DNA of 64,000 bases from Bradyrhizobium sp. AS23.2 (GCF_001908185.1 NZ_LGHM01000035.1:43967-107966); one strand, 5' to 3'; numbered from the stretch's first letter, positions 1 to 9,699 are shown. Notes: generated by a model from the letters alone, not told the origin. Made by a program: numbers and translations.

Positions 1-47
1 GAGGATTTGTCGCCCGGATTTCGTGACAGCCGCGCGACAATCTCGGC

Positions 48-181
48 GTCGTCCCCGCGAAGGCGGGGACCCATAGCCACAGGAAGTAGTTGTGGCGCGA
101 GACGATAACCACGAGTCTTCGCCAAACTTCTTCCTGTGGTTATGGGTCCCGGGCTCGCGCTACGCGCGCCCCGGGACGACG
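48..181. repeat. Intergenic inverted repeat, family A
   Basis: Two arms pair across this stretch: the left arm around 65-86 reads ggggacccatagccacagga and the right arm around 128-150 is close to its reverse complement. The outer edges resemble gtcgtccccg and ccgggacgac. A second element with the same layout and outer sequence lies at 17101-17270. It lies just downstream of the ubiH-like stop codon. I see no gene in it. Miniature-transposon-like or REP-like origin is inference. Confidence 0.6.
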
Positions 182-197
182 GGACGACAGCGAAAAC

Positions 198-1418
198 CTA
201 CAACGCCTCGCCCTTCAACAACCGCGGCACCTCGCCCGTCAGCCCGGCGGCCTGGCGGATGAAAAGGTTCTTCAGCGGCGGGGCGCGGTCGACGATGCCC
301 AGGCCGATGTCGCGGACGGTGCGCAGCAGCGTCGAGTGGTTGGAGAACAGGAAGTTCAGCGAGTTGGTGGCGACGCCCATCGCCACGGTGTCGAAACGGC
401 GCCAGCGCTGGTAACGTTCGAGCACGTCGGCCCCGCCGATATCCATGCCGAGCCGCGCGGCATCGACCACGACTTCGGCCAGCGCGGCAACGTCCTTCAG
501 CCCCATGTTGAGGCCCTGGCCCGCGATCGGGTGGATGACATGCGCGGAATCGCCGACCAGCGCGAGGCGTTCGGCGATGAAGGATCGCGCCACGAAATAG
601 GACAGCGGAAACGCGCGCGGCTTGTCGAGCGCCTTCACCTCGCCGAGATGCAGGCCGAAGCGCTGCTCGAGCTCGCTGTGGAATTCCTCGTCGCTCAACG
701 CAATGATGCGCGCGGCTTCCGCGCGGCGCTCGGTCCACACCAGCGAGGAACGTTTTCCCGAGAGCGGCAGGATCGCGAACGGACCTGCGGGCAAAAAGTG
801 TTCTTCGGCGCGGCCCTCGTGATCGCGCTCGTGGCCGACAGTGACGACGATGCCTGACTGGTCGTACTCCCAGCCATGGGTGGCGATGCCGGCGCGCTCA
901 CGCAGCTTTGACCTCGCGCCGTCGGCCGCGACCAGCAGGCTCGCCGCAATGATGCTGCCATCGCCAAGCGTCACGTCGATGCCGTCGCTACGCGCGTCGT
1001 AGGACGACACAGTGGTCGCCCGGAGATCGATGCCCTCGGCTTCAGCGCGTACCACAAGCGCATCGATCAGACGGCGGTTCTCGACCATATGCGCGAAGGG
1101 CTCGCCGGGCGCGACATCGCCGGCGAAATTCAAAAACACCGGACGGGTGGCGTCTTCGAGCTTGGAATCGGTGACGACCATGTCGAGGATCGGCTGCGCC
1201 TCGCTCCTGACATCGTCCCAGGCGCCGATCGTCTCGAACAGGCGGCGGCAGGCGGCCACTATCGCAGTGGCGCGCGGGTCGCGGCTCGGGCGTGCGCTGA
1301 GCGCCGGATCGGCGACGATGACGGGAATCTCTGGTCCGAGCCCCTGGCGCAGCGCCAGGGCCAGGGCCAGGCCCGCAAACGCGCCGCCGCCAATGACAAT
1401 GCTACCCCGTACCGACAT
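198..1418 (-). CDS. UbiH/UbiF/VisC-family FAD-dependent hydroxylase
   Basis: The 406-residue product is a flavoprotein monooxygenase of the class that hydroxylates the ring of ubiquinone precursors at the membrane. Visible signatures are an N-terminal Rossmann motif GGGAFAG (residues 10-16), the NADPH/FAD-linked ADGARSKLRERAG segment near 165-177, and the FAD-binding GDSAHVIHPIAGQGLNMG segment starting near 289, in the order and spacing expected of the family. Length fits UbiH homologues of about 400 residues. I start at the ATG at 1418 (MSVRGS) because the Rossmann strand follows at once and ggaaag lies upstream; an in-frame ATG 30 bases earlier would add ten residues. It is transcribed away from tesB with a palindromic repeat between. 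Which ring position it hydroxylates cannot be told from sequence alone. Confidence 0.87.
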   Translation of the reverse strand: MSVRGSIVIGGGAFAGLALALALRQGLGPEIPVIVADPALSARPSRDPRATAIVAACRRLFETIGAWDDVRSEAQPILDMVVTDSKLEDATRPVFLNFAGDVAPGEPFAHMVENRRLIDALVVRAEAEGIDLRATTVSSYDARSDGIDVTLGDGSIIAASLLVAADGARSKLRERAGIATHGWEYDQSGIVVTVGHERDHEGRAEEHFLPAGPFAILPLSGKRSSLVWTERRAEAARIIALSDEEFHSELEQRFGLHLGEVKALDKPRAFPLSYFVARSFIAERLALVGDSAHVIHPIAGQGLNMGLKDVAALAEVVVDAARLGMDIGGADVLERYQRWRRFDTVAMGVATNSLNFLFSNHSTLLRTVRDIGLGIVDRAPPLKNLFIRQAAGLTGEVPRLLKGEAL

Positions 1419-1534
1419 ACCCAACTTTCCTGCCAAGCTTCCTGCCAAAATTCCCGGCTAACTCTTGGTCTTGCTAGCAGACTTGAGCTGGGCGAAACAG
1501 TGCGGTGAAACAGGGGCGGAAACTAGCCCAGTGT

Positions 1535-1628
1535 GTCATTCCGGGGCGCGTGTCCGCGCGAACCCGGAATCCAGAGATTATCGGCTCGAAATTCCGGGCT
1601 CATCGCTGCCGCGATGCCCCGGAATGAC
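1535..1628. repeat. Intergenic palindromic repeat, family B
   Basis: The element opens with gtcattccggggcgcg and closes with gatgccccggaatgac, so the ends are inverted copies. An element with the same ends lies at 24196-24284. It sits between the divergent ubiH-like gene and tesB, so the tesB promoter must lie within it or between it and the start codon. No coding potential is seen. Confidence 0.6.
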
Positions 1629-1645
1629 GGCAAGAGAGCATCATC

Positions 1646-2509
1646 ATGTCCAAAAGCCTGATCGACCTCATCACGATCCTCGACCTTGAACAGCTCGAGG
1701 TGAATTTGTTCCGCGGCAACAGCCCGAAGACGAGCTGGCAGCGGGTGTTCGGCGGCCAAGTGATCGGGCAGGCCATGGTGGCGGCCTGCCGCACGGTCGA
1801 GGGCCGGCTGCCGCATTCGCTGCATTGCTATTTCATCCTGCCGGGCGACCCTCAGATCCCGATCATCTACCAGGTCGAGCGGCTGCGTGACGGCAAGAGC
1901 TATTCGACCCGCCGCGTCACGGCGATCCAGCACGGCAATGCGATCTTCTCGATCATGGTGTCGTTCCACGCCGAGGAGGAGGGCTCCTTCGACCATCAGG
2001 AGAAGATGCCCGACGTGCCGCCGCCGGAGAAGCTCACGGCGGAGGAGGTAGCCAAGCAGCCGATGTTCCGCGAGATGCCGGACTTCATCCGCCGCTACTA
2101 TGAATCCGATCGTCCGATCGAGCTGCGCCCGGTCGAGCTCGGCCGCTATTTCGGCCAGAAGATCGACGACGGCCGCATCAATGTCTGGATCAAGACTGCC
2201 GCGAAACTGCCTGACGATCCGGCGCTGCACATGTGCGCGCTCGCCTACGCGTCGGATTTCTCGCTGCTGGACGCGGTGATGGCGCGGTACGGACGCACGC
2301 TGTTCGACAAGCGCATGATGCCGGCGAGTCTCGACCACGCAATGTGGTTTCACCGCCCGTTCCGCGCCGACGAATGGCTGCTCTACGCGCAGGATTCGCC
2401 GAGCGCACAGGACGGCCGCGGCTTGACCCGCGGCCTGATCTTCAAGCCGGATGGCACGCTGGTGGCCTCCGTCGCGCAGGAAGGCTCCGTGCGCGAGCGG
2501 AAGGCCTGA
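1646..2509 (+). CDS. tesB: Acyl-CoA thioesterase II
   Basis: The 287-residue protein belongs to the TesB family, cytoplasmic double-hotdog enzymes that hydrolyse medium- and long-chain acyl-CoA to free fatty acid and CoA. The first hotdog carries FGGQVIGQAMVAA near residues 34-46, and the C-terminal hotdog ends with the family-typical SPSAQDGRGLTRG and GTLVASVAQEGSVR segments. Length matches E. coli TesB (286 residues). The ATG at 1646 gives the usual short N-terminus. The gene stands alone between a divergent upstream gene and a convergent downstream gene, with a terminator-like hairpin right after its stop. Confidence 0.92.
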   Translation: MSKSLIDLITILDLEQLEVNLFRGNSPKTSWQRVFGGQVIGQAMVAACRTVEGRLPHSLHCYFILPGDPQIPIIYQVERLRDGKSYSTRRVTAIQHGNAIFSIMVSFHAEEEGSFDHQEKMPDVPPPEKLTAEEVAKQPMFREMPDFIRRYYESDRPIELRPVELGRYFGQKIDDGRINVWIKTAAKLPDDPALHMCALAYASDFSLLDAVMARYGRTLFDKRMMPASLDHAMWFHRPFRADEWLLYAQDSPSAQDGRGLTRGLIFKPDGTLVASVAQEGSVRERKA

Positions 2510-2511
2510 CG

Positions 2512-2543
2512 CCTTGAGCGCGAGTTCATCGCGCTCAAGGTTT
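2512..2543 (+). terminator. Hairpin after tesB
   Basis: A perfect 12-bp stem, ccttgagcgcga pairing with tcgcgctcaagg, closes a five-base loop and is followed by only ttt. It lies three bases after the tesB stop and before the convergent DUF898 gene, so it may end tesB transcripts; the short T tract makes it a weak intrinsic terminator. The following tttccggatcatg is a half copy of the family F repeat found at 41539 and 44414. Confidence 0.5.
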
Positions 2544-2548
2544 CCGGA

Positions 2549-3436
2549 TCATGTTCGGAGGGAGCCGCGCGGAGCGAGCTCGGTCTGCGACCCAAACCAG
2601 TTCATGATCCAGCGATACACCCACGGGATCGGGATGATGAAGGCGCACAGGATCGCGGCCACGATGCCGCGCCAGAGAATCTCTAGACCGCTGCCGTTGA
2701 AAAGGATTTCGCGCCTTGTGCCTTCGACGCTGCGGCAGAACCAGCGCATCTGGGCCGCGGCGACCCAGGCCCAGCCGATGATGGTGATGATCGAGATCGC
2801 GAACAGCAGATTCCAGCCGACATAGGCCCAGACCGAGCCGGTGAAGCTGAGACCGAGCGGCTGCCCGTTGGAAGCGAGGTTCGCAACCATCCATTTGATC
2901 AGGAGCCAGTAGAGAACGATCTGCGCGATGAACAGCAGGTTGCTCAGCAACTGGCTGCCGATGAGGCTGATGGCGATCGCCAGAACGATGAAGCCGAAAA
3001 ACCAGGGCACCAGCGCCATCGCATTGCCGGTGAAGCTGAGATTGGGCCGCCCCGGGACCTTCACGCAGGGCACGATCCATTTCGTGTACCAGACGAACAC
3101 CCACGGCACCGGGATGATGAAGCACATGCCGATCAGCATCACGATGCTACGCCAGGTGAACTCGAGGATGCCGAAATCGACCGAAATCGATCCTCCGCTG
3201 CCGCCGGCATAGCCACCGGCGGCCATCATCGGCGGGCCGCCGGCCGGGATCATCGGGGGCGCACCGCCGCCGCTGATCAGGCCGGGGATTTCGGCGGCCT
3301 TCTGCCAGCCGGCCATGCCCTCGGACCACACCAGCGTTTCCGGGCGTACAATTCCCTGGGCGACGAGGTCACGGAATTGCCCTTCCTGATAGGGCCCCTG
3401 TTGTTTACCCTCGGATGCGTAGAACCAACTCGCCAT
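2549..3436 (-). CDS. GYF-like (DUF4339) plus DUF898-type membrane protein
   Basis: The 295-residue protein starts with a GYF_2-like domain (residues 1-53; the pattern WFYASEGKQQGPY and LVWSEGMAGW is diagnostic), followed by a glycine/proline linker and a membrane region of about five to six hydrophobic segments resembling DUF898/YjgN. The membrane part contains an internal duplication: WRSIVMLIGMCFIIPVPWVF and WRGIVAAILCAFIIPIPWVY are clearly related, and LSFTG occurs twice. GYF-type domains bind proline-rich peptides in other proteins; the role here is unknown. It is convergent with tesB and divergent from glnK. I place it in the inner membrane; substrate or partner cannot be named. Confidence 0.78.
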   Translation of the reverse strand: MASWFYASEGKQQGPYQEGQFRDLVAQGIVRPETLVWSEGMAGWQKAAEIPGLISGGGAPPMIPAGGPPMMAAGGYAGGSGGSISVDFGILEFTWRSIVMLIGMCFIIPVPWVFVWYTKWIVPCVKVPGRPNLSFTGNAMALVPWFFGFIVLAIAISLIGSQLLSNLLFIAQIVLYWLLIKWMVANLASNGQPLGLSFTGSVWAYVGWNLLFAISIITIIGWAWVAAAQMRWFCRSVEGTRREILFNGSGLEILWRGIVAAILCAFIIPIPWVYRWIMNWFGSQTELAPRGSLRT

Positions 3437-3609
3437 GAAGCGTCCCCCTCAAACATACTTATGTACCGGCCGGGACACTTGGGTTCACTGCATCCATGCC
3501 AAAAATGCATTGTGAAGGATGAACGGATGCCCTGCACAGAGGCGGCCGTTCACATGGCCAAACGTTTTTCCGCTTCAATCTGCAAGTTTTTTATGCCATT
3601 TGCCCGTAA

Positions 3610-4014
<405 letters not shown>

Positions 4015-4084
4015 AATCTTCTTCGATCGCACCGGGCAACGACGCCCCGGCGCGCGACGCAATCACTGTGCTGGGGGAAACGAC

Positions 4085-5386
4085 ATGGCGGGATTGTTGC
4101 GGCGCGTAGCCGCTATGGCTGCGCCGGTCGGATTTGTGTCCGTCATGGCTTCACCGGCGCATGCCGCAGCATCCGAGATCAGCGCCGCCGACACCGCCTG
4201 GATGATCGTCGCCACCGCGCTGGTGCTGATGATGACGATCCCTGGGCTTGCGCTGTTCTATTCCGGCATGGTGCGCAAGAAGAACGTGCTCGCGACAATG
4301 GCGCAGAGCCTCGCGGCAGTGACACTGATCTCCATCCTCTGGGTTGCTTTCGGCTATTCGCTCTGTTTCGTCGGCGATGGCCCGTGGATCGGTTCGCTCG
4401 ATCGCTGGTTCCTGACCGGCATGACCATGGACAGCGTCAATCCGGCGGCGAAGACGATCCCGGAATCGCTGTTCATGCTTTATCAGATGACGTTTGCGAT
4501 CATCACGGTGGCGCTGGTCGCGGGCTCGGTCGCTGACCGGATGCGGTTCTCCGCCTATCTCTTGTTCTCGGTCGCCTGGTTCATCTTCGTCTACATTCCG
4601 CTGGCGCATTGGGTGTGGGGCGGCGGTTTCCTCGCCAGGGCGGGCGTGCTGGATTTCTCCGGCGGCCTTGTCGTGCATCTGTCGGCCGGCACCGGGGGCC
4701 TCGTCGCGGCCAAGGTGATGGGGCGCCGTCATGGCTACGGCACCGAAAATCTCTCGCCGTTCGATCTCTCGCTCGCGGTGATGGGCACGGGCCTGTTGTG
4801 GGTCGGCTGGTTCGGCTTCAACGGCGGCTCGGCCGGCGCAGCCAATTCGCGCGCGGTGATGGCGATTATCGCGACGCATCTTGCGGCCTGCTCCGGCGCC
4901 GTGACCTGGGGCGCGATCGAATGGTCGACCCGCCGCAAGCCCTCGGTGCTAGGCATGATCTCGGGCGCGGTCGCCGGCCTCGGCACCATCACGCCCGCCT
5001 CGGGCTTCGTGGCACCCTGGCATGGTATCGTCATCGGCGTGATTGCGGGCCTCGTTTGCTACTGGGCCTGCACTTGGCTCAAGCACCGCTTCAACTATGA
5101 CGACTCGCTCGACGTATTCGGCGTCCACGGCATCGGCGGCCTGACCGGCACCCTGCTCGCGGGCGTGTTCGCAACCAGTGCCATCGGCGGGACAGCCGGC
5201 CTGCTCGAAGGCCACCCGCAGCAGCTGCTGGCCCAGTTCTATGGGGTCGCCGTCACCTTCATCTGGTCGGTTGGGGTGAGCTTCATCCTGCTCAAGCTGG
5301 TCGCCCTGTTCGTTCCGCTGCGCGTATCCCGCGAGCACGAGCTCGAGGGGCTCGATATCTCGCAGCACGGCGAAGCCCTGCAATAA
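4085..5386 (+). CDS. amtB: Ammonium transporter (first copy)
   Basis: The 433-residue protein is an Amt/Mep/Rh-family channel that conducts ammonium/ammonia across the inner membrane as a trimer. An N-terminal signal-like segment (residues 1-30, ending near SPAHAAA) precedes about eleven hydrophobic helices. Family landmarks are MTIPGLALFYSGMVR near 50-64, DFSGGLVVHLSAG with the first pore histidine, and DDSLDVFGVHGIGG with the second pore histidine. It follows glnK and is probably cotranscribed and regulated by its product. The second amtB at 6075 has a longer periplasmic loop. Start chosen at the ATG preceded by gggggaaacgac. Confidence 0.94.
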   Translation: MAGLLRRVAAMAAPVGFVSVMASPAHAAASEISAADTAWMIVATALVLMMTIPGLALFYSGMVRKKNVLATMAQSLAAVTLISILWVAFGYSLCFVGDGPWIGSLDRWFLTGMTMDSVNPAAKTIPESLFMLYQMTFAIITVALVAGSVADRMRFSAYLLFSVAWFIFVYIPLAHWVWGGGFLARAGVLDFSGGLVVHLSAGTGGLVAAKVMGRRHGYGTENLSPFDLSLAVMGTGLLWVGWFGFNGGSAGAANSRAVMAIIATHLAACSGAVTWGAIEWSTRRKPSVLGMISGAVAGLGTITPASGFVAPWHGIVIGVIAGLVCYWACTWLKHRFNYDDSLDVFGVHGIGGLTGTLLAGVFATSAIGGTAGLLEGHPQQLLAQFYGVAVTFIWSVGVSFILLKLVALFVPLRVSREHELEGLDISQHGEALQ

Positions 5387-5575
5387 GCGACTACACTACA
5401 TAGTTACCTTCTGGCTGCCCGGCACATGAGCAACATTGTGTCGGCAGCCTGTCGTGCTCGCATTTTGAGCAGATATGGTCACGTTTTGAGCGCGGCGTAT
5501 TAGCGCACTGCAGCGCAATACACGTCGAACGCGAAAACACCCGTTTTCATAGCCCGTTAGGTAACACGCCCGATC

Positions 5576-5591
5576 TGGCACGGCATTTGAT
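5576..5591 (+). promoter_or_regulatory. Sigma-54-like -24/-12 promoter of the second glnK-amtB unit
   Basis: The sequence TGGCACGGCATTTGAT matches the sigma-54 consensus TGGCACG-N4-TTGCW except that the -12 GC reads GA. The GG and the -12 element have the standard ten-base separation. It lies about 107 bases upstream of the second glnK start, within a 310-base gene-free region, which fits NtrC/RpoN control known for glnK-amtB operons in proteobacteria. The mismatch at the -12 element lowers confidence. No clear NtrC operator could be assigned by eye. Confidence 0.5.
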
Positions 5592-5622
5592 TCTAAGGGT
5601 CCCGGCTGTGCCCGCGTAGTGA

Positions 5623-6036
<414 letters not shown>

Positions 6037-6074
6037 TTTCGCGCTCAACCAGAATCCAATCAGGAGTGAATGAA

Positions 6075-7523
6075 ATGACGTTCAAGCGTCCCTATGGCGC
6101 GGGACTGGCGGCCCTCGCAGTCGGCATGTTCGCTGCGACCGCGGCCTACGCCGAGCCAACGGTCAACAAGGGAGACAACGCCTGGATGCTGACATCGACA
6201 GTGCTCGTGCTGTTGATGACGATCCCGGGTCTCGCGCTGTTCTACGGCGGCCTCGTCCGCTCCAAGAACATGCTCTCCGTTCTGATGCAGGTCTTCTACA
6301 CCGTCTGCGTCGTCACCGTGATCTGGGCCGTGTATGGCTACAGCCTCGCCTTCACCGGCGGCTCCGACTTCATCGGCGGCTTCTCCAAGGCCTTCATGAT
6401 GGGCGTCACCACCGACTCGAAGGCCGCGACCTTCTCGGTCGACGCCAACATCTCGGAGCTCGTCTATGTGTGCTTCCAGATGACCTTCGCGGCAATCACG
6501 CCCGCCCTCATCGTCGGCGCCTTCGCCGAGCGCATGAAGTTCTCGGCGATCGCTCTTTTCATCCCGCTCTGGGTGACGCTGATCTACTTCCCGATTGCGC
6601 ACATGGTCTGGTACTGGCCCGGCCCGGACGCGATCCAGGATGCGGCCAAGGCTCTGGCTGCTGCGGGTGATGCGGCGGCGAAGACCGCGGCGCAGACCAA
6701 GCTCGACGAGATCAACGCCGACGCCGGCTGGATCTTCAAGAAGGGCGCGATCGACTTCGCGGGCGGTACCGTGGTGCACATCAACGCCGGTATCGCAGGT
6801 CTCGTCGGCGCTCTCCTGATCGGCAAGCGCGTCGGCTACGGCAAGGAGCTGATGGCTCCGCACTCGCTGACCATGTCGATGATCGGCGCCTCGCTGCTCT
6901 GGGTTGGCTGGTTCGGCTTTAACGCCGGCTCCAACCTCGAAGCCAACGGCGGCGCGGCGCTCGCGATGACCAACTCCTTCGTCGCCACCGCAGCCGCCGC
7001 GCTGTCGTGGATGTTCGCGGAATGGATCGTGAAGGGTCACCCGTCGGTGCTCGGCGTCATCTCCGGCGCTGTCGCGGGTCTCGTGGCGGTCACGCCTGCC
7101 GCCGGCTTCTCCGGTGTCATGGGTGCGATCGTCCTCGGCCTCGTGGTCGGCGTGGTCTGCCTGTTCTTCTGCACCGTCGTGAAGAACGCGCTCGGCTACG
7201 ATGACTCCCTCGACGTGTTCGGCGTGCACTGCGTCGGCGGCATCGTCGGCGCCCTCGGCACCGGCATTCTGGTCAATCCGGCTCTCGGCGGCGCGGGCAT
7301 CATCGACTACACCGCGATCCCGCCCAAAGTTGCCGATTATGACTTCGCGGCGCAGATGCTCTCCCAGATCGAGGCCGTCTGCACCACGCTGGTGTGGTCG
7401 GGCGTCGGCTCGGCGATCCTCTACAAGGTGGTCGATGTGATCGTTGGCCTCCGCGCCAATATCGAGAGCGAGCGTGAAGGCCTCGACATCACCGAGCACA
7501 CCGAGCGCGCCTACAACATGTAA
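6075..7523 (+). CDS. amtB: Ammonium transporter (second copy)
   Basis: The 482-residue Amt/Mep/Rh channel begins with a signal peptide ending near TAAYAEP, then MTIPGLALFYGGLVRSKNM, DFAGGTVVHINAG (first pore histidine) and DDSLDVFGVHCVGG (second pore histidine). It is longer than the first amtB mainly through an alanine-rich insertion of roughly 35-40 residues between helices, around 6615-6740, where the shorter copy has a tight loop. The start at 6075 follows aggagtgaatga at good distance. It is translated right after glnK and ends before two hairpins, the second a strong terminator, so glnK-amtB forms a self-contained operon. Confidence 0.94.
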   Translation: MTFKRPYGAGLAALAVGMFAATAAYAEPTVNKGDNAWMLTSTVLVLLMTIPGLALFYGGLVRSKNMLSVLMQVFYTVCVVTVIWAVYGYSLAFTGGSDFIGGFSKAFMMGVTTDSKAATFSVDANISELVYVCFQMTFAAITPALIVGAFAERMKFSAIALFIPLWVTLIYFPIAHMVWYWPGPDAIQDAAKALAAAGDAAAKTAAQTKLDEINADAGWIFKKGAIDFAGGTVVHINAGIAGLVGALLIGKRVGYGKELMAPHSLTMSMIGASLLWVGWFGFNAGSNLEANGGAALAMTNSFVATAAAALSWMFAEWIVKGHPSVLGVISGAVAGLVAVTPAAGFSGVMGAIVLGLVVGVVCLFFCTVVKNALGYDDSLDVFGVHCVGGIVGALGTGILVNPALGGAGIIDYTAIPPKVADYDFAAQMLSQIEAVCTTLVWSGVGSAILYKVVDVIVGLRANIESEREGLDITEHTERAYNM

Positions 7524-7533
7524 CTTTCCTCCC

Positions 7534-7561
7534 GGGCGCGATCTCTTCGGGGATCGCGCCC
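7534..7561 (+). other. Hairpin after amtB, no T tract
   Basis: A ten-base stem, gggcgcgatc pairing with gatcgcgccc around an eight-base loop, lies ten bases after the amtB stop. There is no run of T after it, so it is more likely an RNA-stabilising or processing structure than a terminator; the true terminator follows at 7606. Confidence 0.45.
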
Positions 7562-7605
7562 ACAACTACGGTTTGGGCACATACCCGGCAATGCCCCGAC
7601 CGTTG

Positions 7606-7641
7606 AGGGGCTCCAGCGCAAGTTGGAGCCCCTTTCTTTTT
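7606..7641 (+). terminator. Intrinsic terminator of glnK-amtB operon
   Basis: A ten-base perfect stem, aggggctcca with tggagcccct, closes an eight-base loop and is followed by ttctttttt-like T-rich sequence. It is the clearest intrinsic terminator on the plus strand in the window and separates the ammonium operon from the GFA-family gene. Confidence 0.8.
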
Positions 7642-7740
7642 GCAGGATTCTTTTTGACTGCGCGCCAAAGAAAAGGATTGCCATTACAGATTGCCAGCGC
7701 AGAAATATCGACCACAACAAACAACAATCGGGAGGTCGTC

Positions 7741-8145
7741 ATGCGTTTGGAAGGCGGATGCTATTGCGGTGAAGTTCGCTACGTGGCCGAGGGGGATCCG
7801 ATGATGCAGGCCCAGTGTCATTGCCGCGAGTGCCAGTACATCACGGGCGGCGCGCCCAACACCTTCATCGCGATGCCGGCGGCCGGCTTCACCTATATCA
7901 CCGGACAGCCCAAGCAGTTCACACGCAAGGACCTCGCACGCGCGGTCACACGCGAATTCTGCGCCGAATGCGGCACCCACCTCGTGACCAGGGTCCCGGG
8001 CCTCCCAGCAACGATCCTGAAGGTCGGCACGCTGGACGATCCGGCGCAGTTCCATCCGCAAATGGCGATCTACACCTGCGACAAACAGGAATTCCACACC
8101 ATCCCCGCGGGCATAGCGACATTCGAGAAACTGCCGGGCCGTTAG
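7741..8145 (+). CDS. GFA-family (DUF636) zinc-binding protein
   Basis: The 134-residue protein has the cysteine pattern of the Gfa/CENP-V fold: CYCGEVRY near residues 8-15, CHCREC near 28-33 and CAECGTH near 75-81, which together bind two zinc ions in the founding glutathione-dependent formaldehyde-activating enzyme. Length fits this compact family. The start at 7741 follows gggaggtcgtc. It stands alone between the amtB terminator and a 330-base gap. Actual substrate is not known; many members are named after Gfa without proof of activity. Confidence 0.85.
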   Translation: MRLEGGCYCGEVRYVAEGDPMMQAQCHCRECQYITGGAPNTFIAMPAAGFTYITGQPKQFTRKDLARAVTREFCAECGTHLVTRVPGLPATILKVGTLDDPAQFHPQMAIYTCDKQEFHTIPAGIATFEKLPGR

Positions 8146-8475
8146 GGCACCAGCAACCGGCGGACGAACGATTTTGACTGCGAAGCGCTCGTCCGCCCCG
8201 ACCGCACCCGGCGCGATGCCGACAGCAAGACGCGCACGTCCTTCAGTCCGACGGACAACGCTGCGCCACGAATTGCCCCATGTGGCTGCGCCGGAACCAC
8301 GATGCCACATCAATATTGGCGCATCCCGTTGTTATCCGGCCTAATTATTCCGTTCTGGACGGACCGGCCCGCCGATGGTTAATCGCGTCTTAACCTCGCC
8401 CTATCTATGGTGAACTGAACCGCTTCCCGCCGGCGCCTTCGTGCCGGCAGTTCCAAGAGTGCTGGCGCCCAACGA
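8146..8475. other. Gene-free gap, nothing clear
   Basis: No supported gene lies here. Near its start ggcggacga (8159) can pair with tcgtccgcc (8189) over a long loop, a weak hairpin that might end the GFA-family transcript. The promoter of the downstream aminotransferase should lie in the right half, but I cannot assign boxes with confidence. Confidence 0.4.
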
Positions 8476-9690
8476 ATGGCTATGACCGCTTCATCCCTCG
8501 CGCCGCAGGGCGGTGGAAGCTCCGATAATGAACGCTCGCCCTTCATCCGGCTGAACGAGCTGCTGGCGCCGCATCAGCCCGGTAAGCCATTGATTACGCT
8601 TGCGGTCGGCGAGCCCCAGCATCCCGTGCCCGATTTCGTCGGCCCGGTGCTGGCCAAGCACATCGCCGATTTCGGCCGCTATCCTCTCGGCAAGGGCATC
8701 GAGCCGTTCCGCAAGGCCGCCGGCGCCTGGTTGTCGTCGCGCTTCAAGCTGCCGCGGCCGCTGGATCCCGAGAGCGAGATTCTCGTCCTCAATGGCAGCC
8801 GCGAGGGGCTGTTCTTCGCCGCGATCACGGCCGCGCGCTATGTCGGCCCGCGCCCCGGCAAGCCCGCCATCCTGATGCCGAACCCGTTCTATCCGGTCTA
8901 TGGGGCTGGCGCGCGCGCGGCGGCTTGCGAGCCGGTCTATCTGCCGACCACGGTCGAAAATGGCTTCCTGCCCGATCTCGATGCCATCGACGAGGCGACG
9001 CTGGCACGCACGGTGGCGTTCTATCTGGCGTCACCCGCCAATCCGCAGGGCTCGGTCGCCTCGCCCGACTATTTCAAGCGATTGAAGCGGCTCGCCGATC
9101 GCTACGGCTTCGTGATCCTCAGCGACGAGTGCTATTCGGAGATCTACACCCGCGAGGCGCCAGGCAGCGCGCTCGAATGCGCCGGACCCGACTTCACCCG
9201 CGTGGTTGCATTCCAGTCGCTGTCGAAGCGCTCCAACCTTCCGGGCATGCGCGTCGGCTTCGCCGCCGGCGACAAGAAATTCATCAACATGTTCCTCGAG
9301 CTGCGCAACGTCGCGGCTCCCCAGGTGCCGACGGCGCTCCAGCATGTCGCGACCGTTGCTTACAGCGACGAGGCGCATGTCGAGGAGAACCGCAGGCTCT
9401 ACCGCATCAAGTTCGATCTCGCCGACCAGATCATCGGTAACCGTTACGGCTATCGCCGGCCCGACGCCGGCTTCTGTGTCTGGCTCAATACGTCCGAGAT
9501 CGGCGACGACGTGTCCGTAACCCTGAGACTCTTCAAGGAAGCAGGCGTGCGCGTGGTGCCCGGCAGCTATCTGGCGCGGCTCCAACCCGACGGCTTCAAT
9601 CCCGGCGCAGGCTATATCCGCCTTGCGCTGGTGCAGGACGGTGAGACCACGGCGCAAGCGCTGCACCGGGTGGTCGAGACTCTGGGTTAG
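8476..9690 (+). CDS. Class I/II PLP aminotransferase, DapC-like
   Basis: The 404-residue protein is a fold-type I aminotransferase. It shows AVGEPQHPVPDF near residue 42, SPANPQGS near 182, LSDECYSEIY near 217 and SLSKRSNLPGMRVGF near 255, whose lysine would hold pyridoxal phosphate. The SLSKRSN-PG form is characteristic of DapC, the N-succinyl-LL-diaminopimelate aminotransferases of lysine and peptidoglycan synthesis, so that role is likely but not certain; other broad-specificity aminotransferases share the fold. ftsK follows after ten bases, so the two may be cotranscribed. The first ATG of two close ones (8476, 8482) is used. Confidence 0.8.
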   Translation: MAMTASSLAPQGGGSSDNERSPFIRLNELLAPHQPGKPLITLAVGEPQHPVPDFVGPVLAKHIADFGRYPLGKGIEPFRKAAGAWLSSRFKLPRPLDPESEILVLNGSREGLFFAAITAARYVGPRPGKPAILMPNPFYPVYGAGARAAACEPVYLPTTVENGFLPDLDAIDEATLARTVAFYLASPANPQGSVASPDYFKRLKRLADRYGFVILSDECYSEIYTREAPGSALECAGPDFTRVVAFQSLSKRSNLPGMRVGFAAGDKKFINMFLELRNVAAPQVPTALQHVATVAYSDEAHVEENRRLYRIKFDLADQIIGNRYGYRRPDAGFCVWLNTSEIGDDVSVTLRLFKEAGVRVVPGSYLARLQPDGFNPGAGYIRLALVQDGETTAQALHRVVETLG

Positions 9691-9699
9691 GCGAGGCCC

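Noticed and set aside
6060..7565. A 501-codon open frame on the minus strand across the second amtB
   Set aside because: It is the antisense shadow of a clearly real ammonium transporter; its protein is rich in Asp, His, Arg and Glu with no recognisable fold.
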